DNA from: CAVXZE01 sp963766175
GTDB taxonomy: Bacteria; Myxococcota_A; UBA9160; UBA6930
Reading direction: 5' to 3'
Assembly (NCBI GenBank): GCA_963766175.1
Contig: CAVXZE010000021.1
Span: forward strand, 558,001 to 622,000
DNA: 64,000 nucleotides
The notes below the pieces were generated by a model. That model searched no databases. It was given only the letters and a program-made list of their open reading frames with translations, and had not been told where the DNA came from. Of the stretch, positions 62,541-64,000 are shown piece by piece (within the stretch, counting starts at the first letter, position 1; each line of letters opens with the position of its first letter). The translations under genes were made by a program, and so were the position numbers.

Positions 62541-64000
62541 ATGGCGCAAGGAGACGGCGACTGGGCGGACAGGTACCGCGAGAAGTGGAGCTGGGACTCG
62601 GTGACCTGGGGGACCCACTCGGTGGACTGCTACCCCGGGGGTTGTCCCTTCCGGGTCTATACCAAGAATGGGAAGATCGTCCGCGAGGAGCAGTCCGGTA
62701 CCCACCATCCGATCGAAGAGGGCGTTCCGGACATGAACCCGATGGGCTGCCAGAAGGGGGCCTGCTGGAGCCACTGCCACTACTCGCCGGACCGGGTCAC
62801 CAAGCCCTTGAAACGGGTCGGCGAGCGCGGTGAGGGCAAGTTCGAGGAGGTTTCCTGGAACGAGGCCCTCGACGACATCGCCGACAAGATCCTCGACGCC
62901 ATCCAGGAGCAGGGTCCCGAGTCGATCGTCGTCCCGCTCACGCCGGAGGTGGCTGCCCAGGGCGCCCGGATGTTCTCCTCCTTCCTCGGCATCCCCATGA
63001 TGGATGGCAACGCCGAGTTCCAGGACTTCAGCCCCGGATACCACCTGACCTGGGGCATGTACAACCCCGTCTCCACCATGGACGACTGGTTCCTGGCCGA
63101 CCTCACCCTGATCTGGCACGCGAATCCGGTCTACACCAACATCCACTGGTATCACTACATCGCCGAGTCCCGTTACAACGGCGGCGAGGTGGTGACGATC
63201 GCGCCGGACTACAGCCCCTCGGCAATGCACGCCGACTACCACCTGCCGGTGCGGATCGGTACCGACGCGGCCCTGGCGCTGGCGATGTGCAAGGTGATCA
63301 TCGACGGCGATCTGTACGACAAGCAGTTCGTGCAGGAACAGACCGACATGCCGCTGCTGGTCCGCAAGGACACCGGGCGCTTCCTGCGCGGCAACGAGGT
63401 CTACCAGGGGGACCGCGAGGACCAGTTCTTCTGGTGGGACACCTCTTCCAACACGCTGACGGCAGCGCCGCGGCACACGTTGGCTTCGGCGGACGTCGAT
63501 CCGGCTCTCGACGGCAGCTACTCGGTGGTGCTGGCGGACTGGAGCACGGTGGAGGTGGAGCCGGTCTTCGCCCGGCTCCGCCGCCACCTGGAGGACTACA
63601 CACCGGAGAAGGCGGGTGAGATCTGCCAGCTCCACCCGGACAACATTCGCCGGCTGGCCCGCAAGGTGGCGACGCGGAAGACCAAGATCTTCATCGGCTG
63701 GAACTCGGGCAAGTACTACCACGGCGACCTGATGGAGCGGTCGATGGCGCTGCTCCTGGGGCTCACCGGCAACTGGGGCAAGAAGGGCACCGGCACCCGC
63801 TCCTGGGCCATCTTCGGCGCGGACGGCGAGATGATGCTCTTCGGGAAGGAGGGGCCAGGGCAGGAAGCGGCGCTGCGCCTGGTCGCAATGATGATGGCGA
63901 TGCGGCGGCTCCTGGGCTCCTCGGACCCGACCCTGACCAAGGGGATGCTGCAGAACCGCATGCTGGAGATGGCCCCGCAGGTCAGCCCGATGGCTATGCC
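62541..64000 (+). CDS. Type II DMSO-reductase-family molybdoenzyme, ethylbenzene-dehydrogenase-like alpha chain (partial)
   Basis: At least 486 residues are visible; the gene runs off the right edge. The FS0 cluster motif is HSVDCYPGGC with His first (H-x3-C-x3-C) and the fourth ligand in NPMGCQKGACW. Asp in FQDFSPG is the likely Mo ligand. The segments EVVTIAPDYSPSAMHADYHL, QTDMPLLVRKDTG, EDYTPEKAGEIC and YYHGDLMERSMALLLGLTGN closely follow ethylbenzene dehydrogenase alpha as I recall it. The enzymes hydroxylate hydrocarbon side chains or reduce oxyanions. GAGGAG at 62526-62531 favours ATG 62541; 62532 and 62382 are alternatives. No Tat signal is seen with any of them. Confidence 0.85.
   Translation, partial: MAQGDGDWADRYREKWSWDSVTWGTHSVDCYPGGCPFRVYTKNGKIVREEQSGTHHPIEEGVPDMNPMGCQKGACWSHCHYSPDRVTKPLKRVGERGEGKFEEVSWNEALDDIADKILDAIQEQGPESIVVPLTPEVAAQGARMFSSFLGIPMMDGNAEFQDFSPGYHLTWGMYNPVSTMDDWFLADLTLIWHANPVYTNIHWYHYIAESRYNGGEVVTIAPDYSPSAMHADYHLPVRIGTDAALALAMCKVIIDGDLYDKQFVQEQTDMPLLVRKDTGRFLRGNEVYQGDREDQFFWWDTSSNTLTAAPRHTLASADVDPALDGSYSVVLADWSTVEVEPVFARLRRHLEDYTPEKAGEICQLHPDNIRRLARKVATRKTKIFIGWNSGKYYHGDLMERSMALLLGLTGNWGKKGTGTRSWAIFGADGEMMLFGKEGPGQEAALRLVAMMMAMRRLLGSSDPTLTKGMLQNRMLEMAPQVSPMAM

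Noticed and set aside
62413..62604. Small basic frame upstream of and overlapping the molybdoenzyme start
   Set aside because: It overlaps the start of a clearly conserved gene and has low-complexity Arg/Pro content.
1..64000. CRISPR arrays, insertion sequences, integrases, prophage or plasmid origin
   Set aside because: No regularly spaced repeats, transposase motifs or att-like repeats next to tRNA genes were found on reading both strands.

Overview
The window is GC-rich DNA from a Gram-negative bacterium. Lipoproteins, an outer-membrane porin, a tripartite RND pump and Sec signal peptides support this. The gene content mixes anaerobic and redox enzymes: a pyruvate:ferredoxin-type oxidoreductase, a benzoyl-CoA reductase/2-hydroxyacyl-CoA dehydratase pair, an ethylbenzene-dehydrogenase-like molybdoenzyme, a non-pyrrolysine MttB homologue and a PreA-like iron-sulfur flavoprotein. 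The mix resembles uncultured deltaproteobacterial (Desulfobacterota/Myxococcota-like) genomes, but no rRNA or tRNA was seen, so the placement is inference. The window has no rRNA, tRNA, CRISPR array, integrase or insertion sequence that I could recognise.

Layout. 1-6631: partial CDF cation transporter, nitroreductase-like protein, thioesterase, DUF1989 protein, two truncated genes (alpha/beta hydrolase, ATC hydrolase) and envelope lipoproteins. 6832-12908: surface-glycan or lipid-modification block (GT2, ArnA/UDP-apiose-type epimerase, SGNH hydrolase, polytopic GT-C-like protein). 12917-20873: MFS carrier, class III aminotransferase and divergent MttB-family methyltransferase, then flavodoxin, metallo-beta-lactamase-fold hydrolase, alpha/beta hydrolase and ICMT-like methyltransferase. 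21228-24090: CBS protein, stand-alone GMP synthase ATP-PPase subunit, GNAT remnant, frameshifted membrane protein. 24156-29732: a leftward catabolic-looking cluster (Cys-rich unknown, PreA-like dehydrogenase, TetR, DUF362, M24 peptidase-like) with a paired operator in front of it and a divergent TetR gene. 30586-37363: methyltransferase, small protein, D-aminoacylase-like hydrolase, then a CoA ligase plus dehydratase/reductase pair. 37397-45806: two CocE-type hydrolases around a calcineurin-like phosphoesterase, an acyltransferase, and a Cys/Met-metabolism PLP enzyme. 46040-47751: MarR regulator, ArsM and a small membrane protein. 47774-50793: porin-amtB-glnK operon behind a near-perfect sigma-54 promoter. 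51012-55077: two-subunit PFOR whose alpha/gamma chain ends in a CBS pair. 55212-62089: ChaN-like lipoprotein, frameshifted epimerase, RND efflux adaptor and pump, small STAS-like protein. 62541-end: molybdoenzyme, cut by the window edge.

How the parts fit. The ammonium operon combines outer-membrane entry, inner-membrane transport and PII control under likely NtrC/RpoN regulation. The PFOR, PreA-like protein, dehydratase pair and molybdoenzyme all handle low-potential electrons or CoA thioesters, which suits anaerobic breakdown of aromatic, hydrocarbon or N-containing compounds. The actual substrates cannot be read from sequence.

Caution: five genes need a one-base correction to read as complete proteins (near 23760, 26858, 39690, 56920 and 57640). 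These may be real mutations, but so many in 64 kb, several in short repeats, also suggests residual indel errors. Four other loci are truncated remnants.
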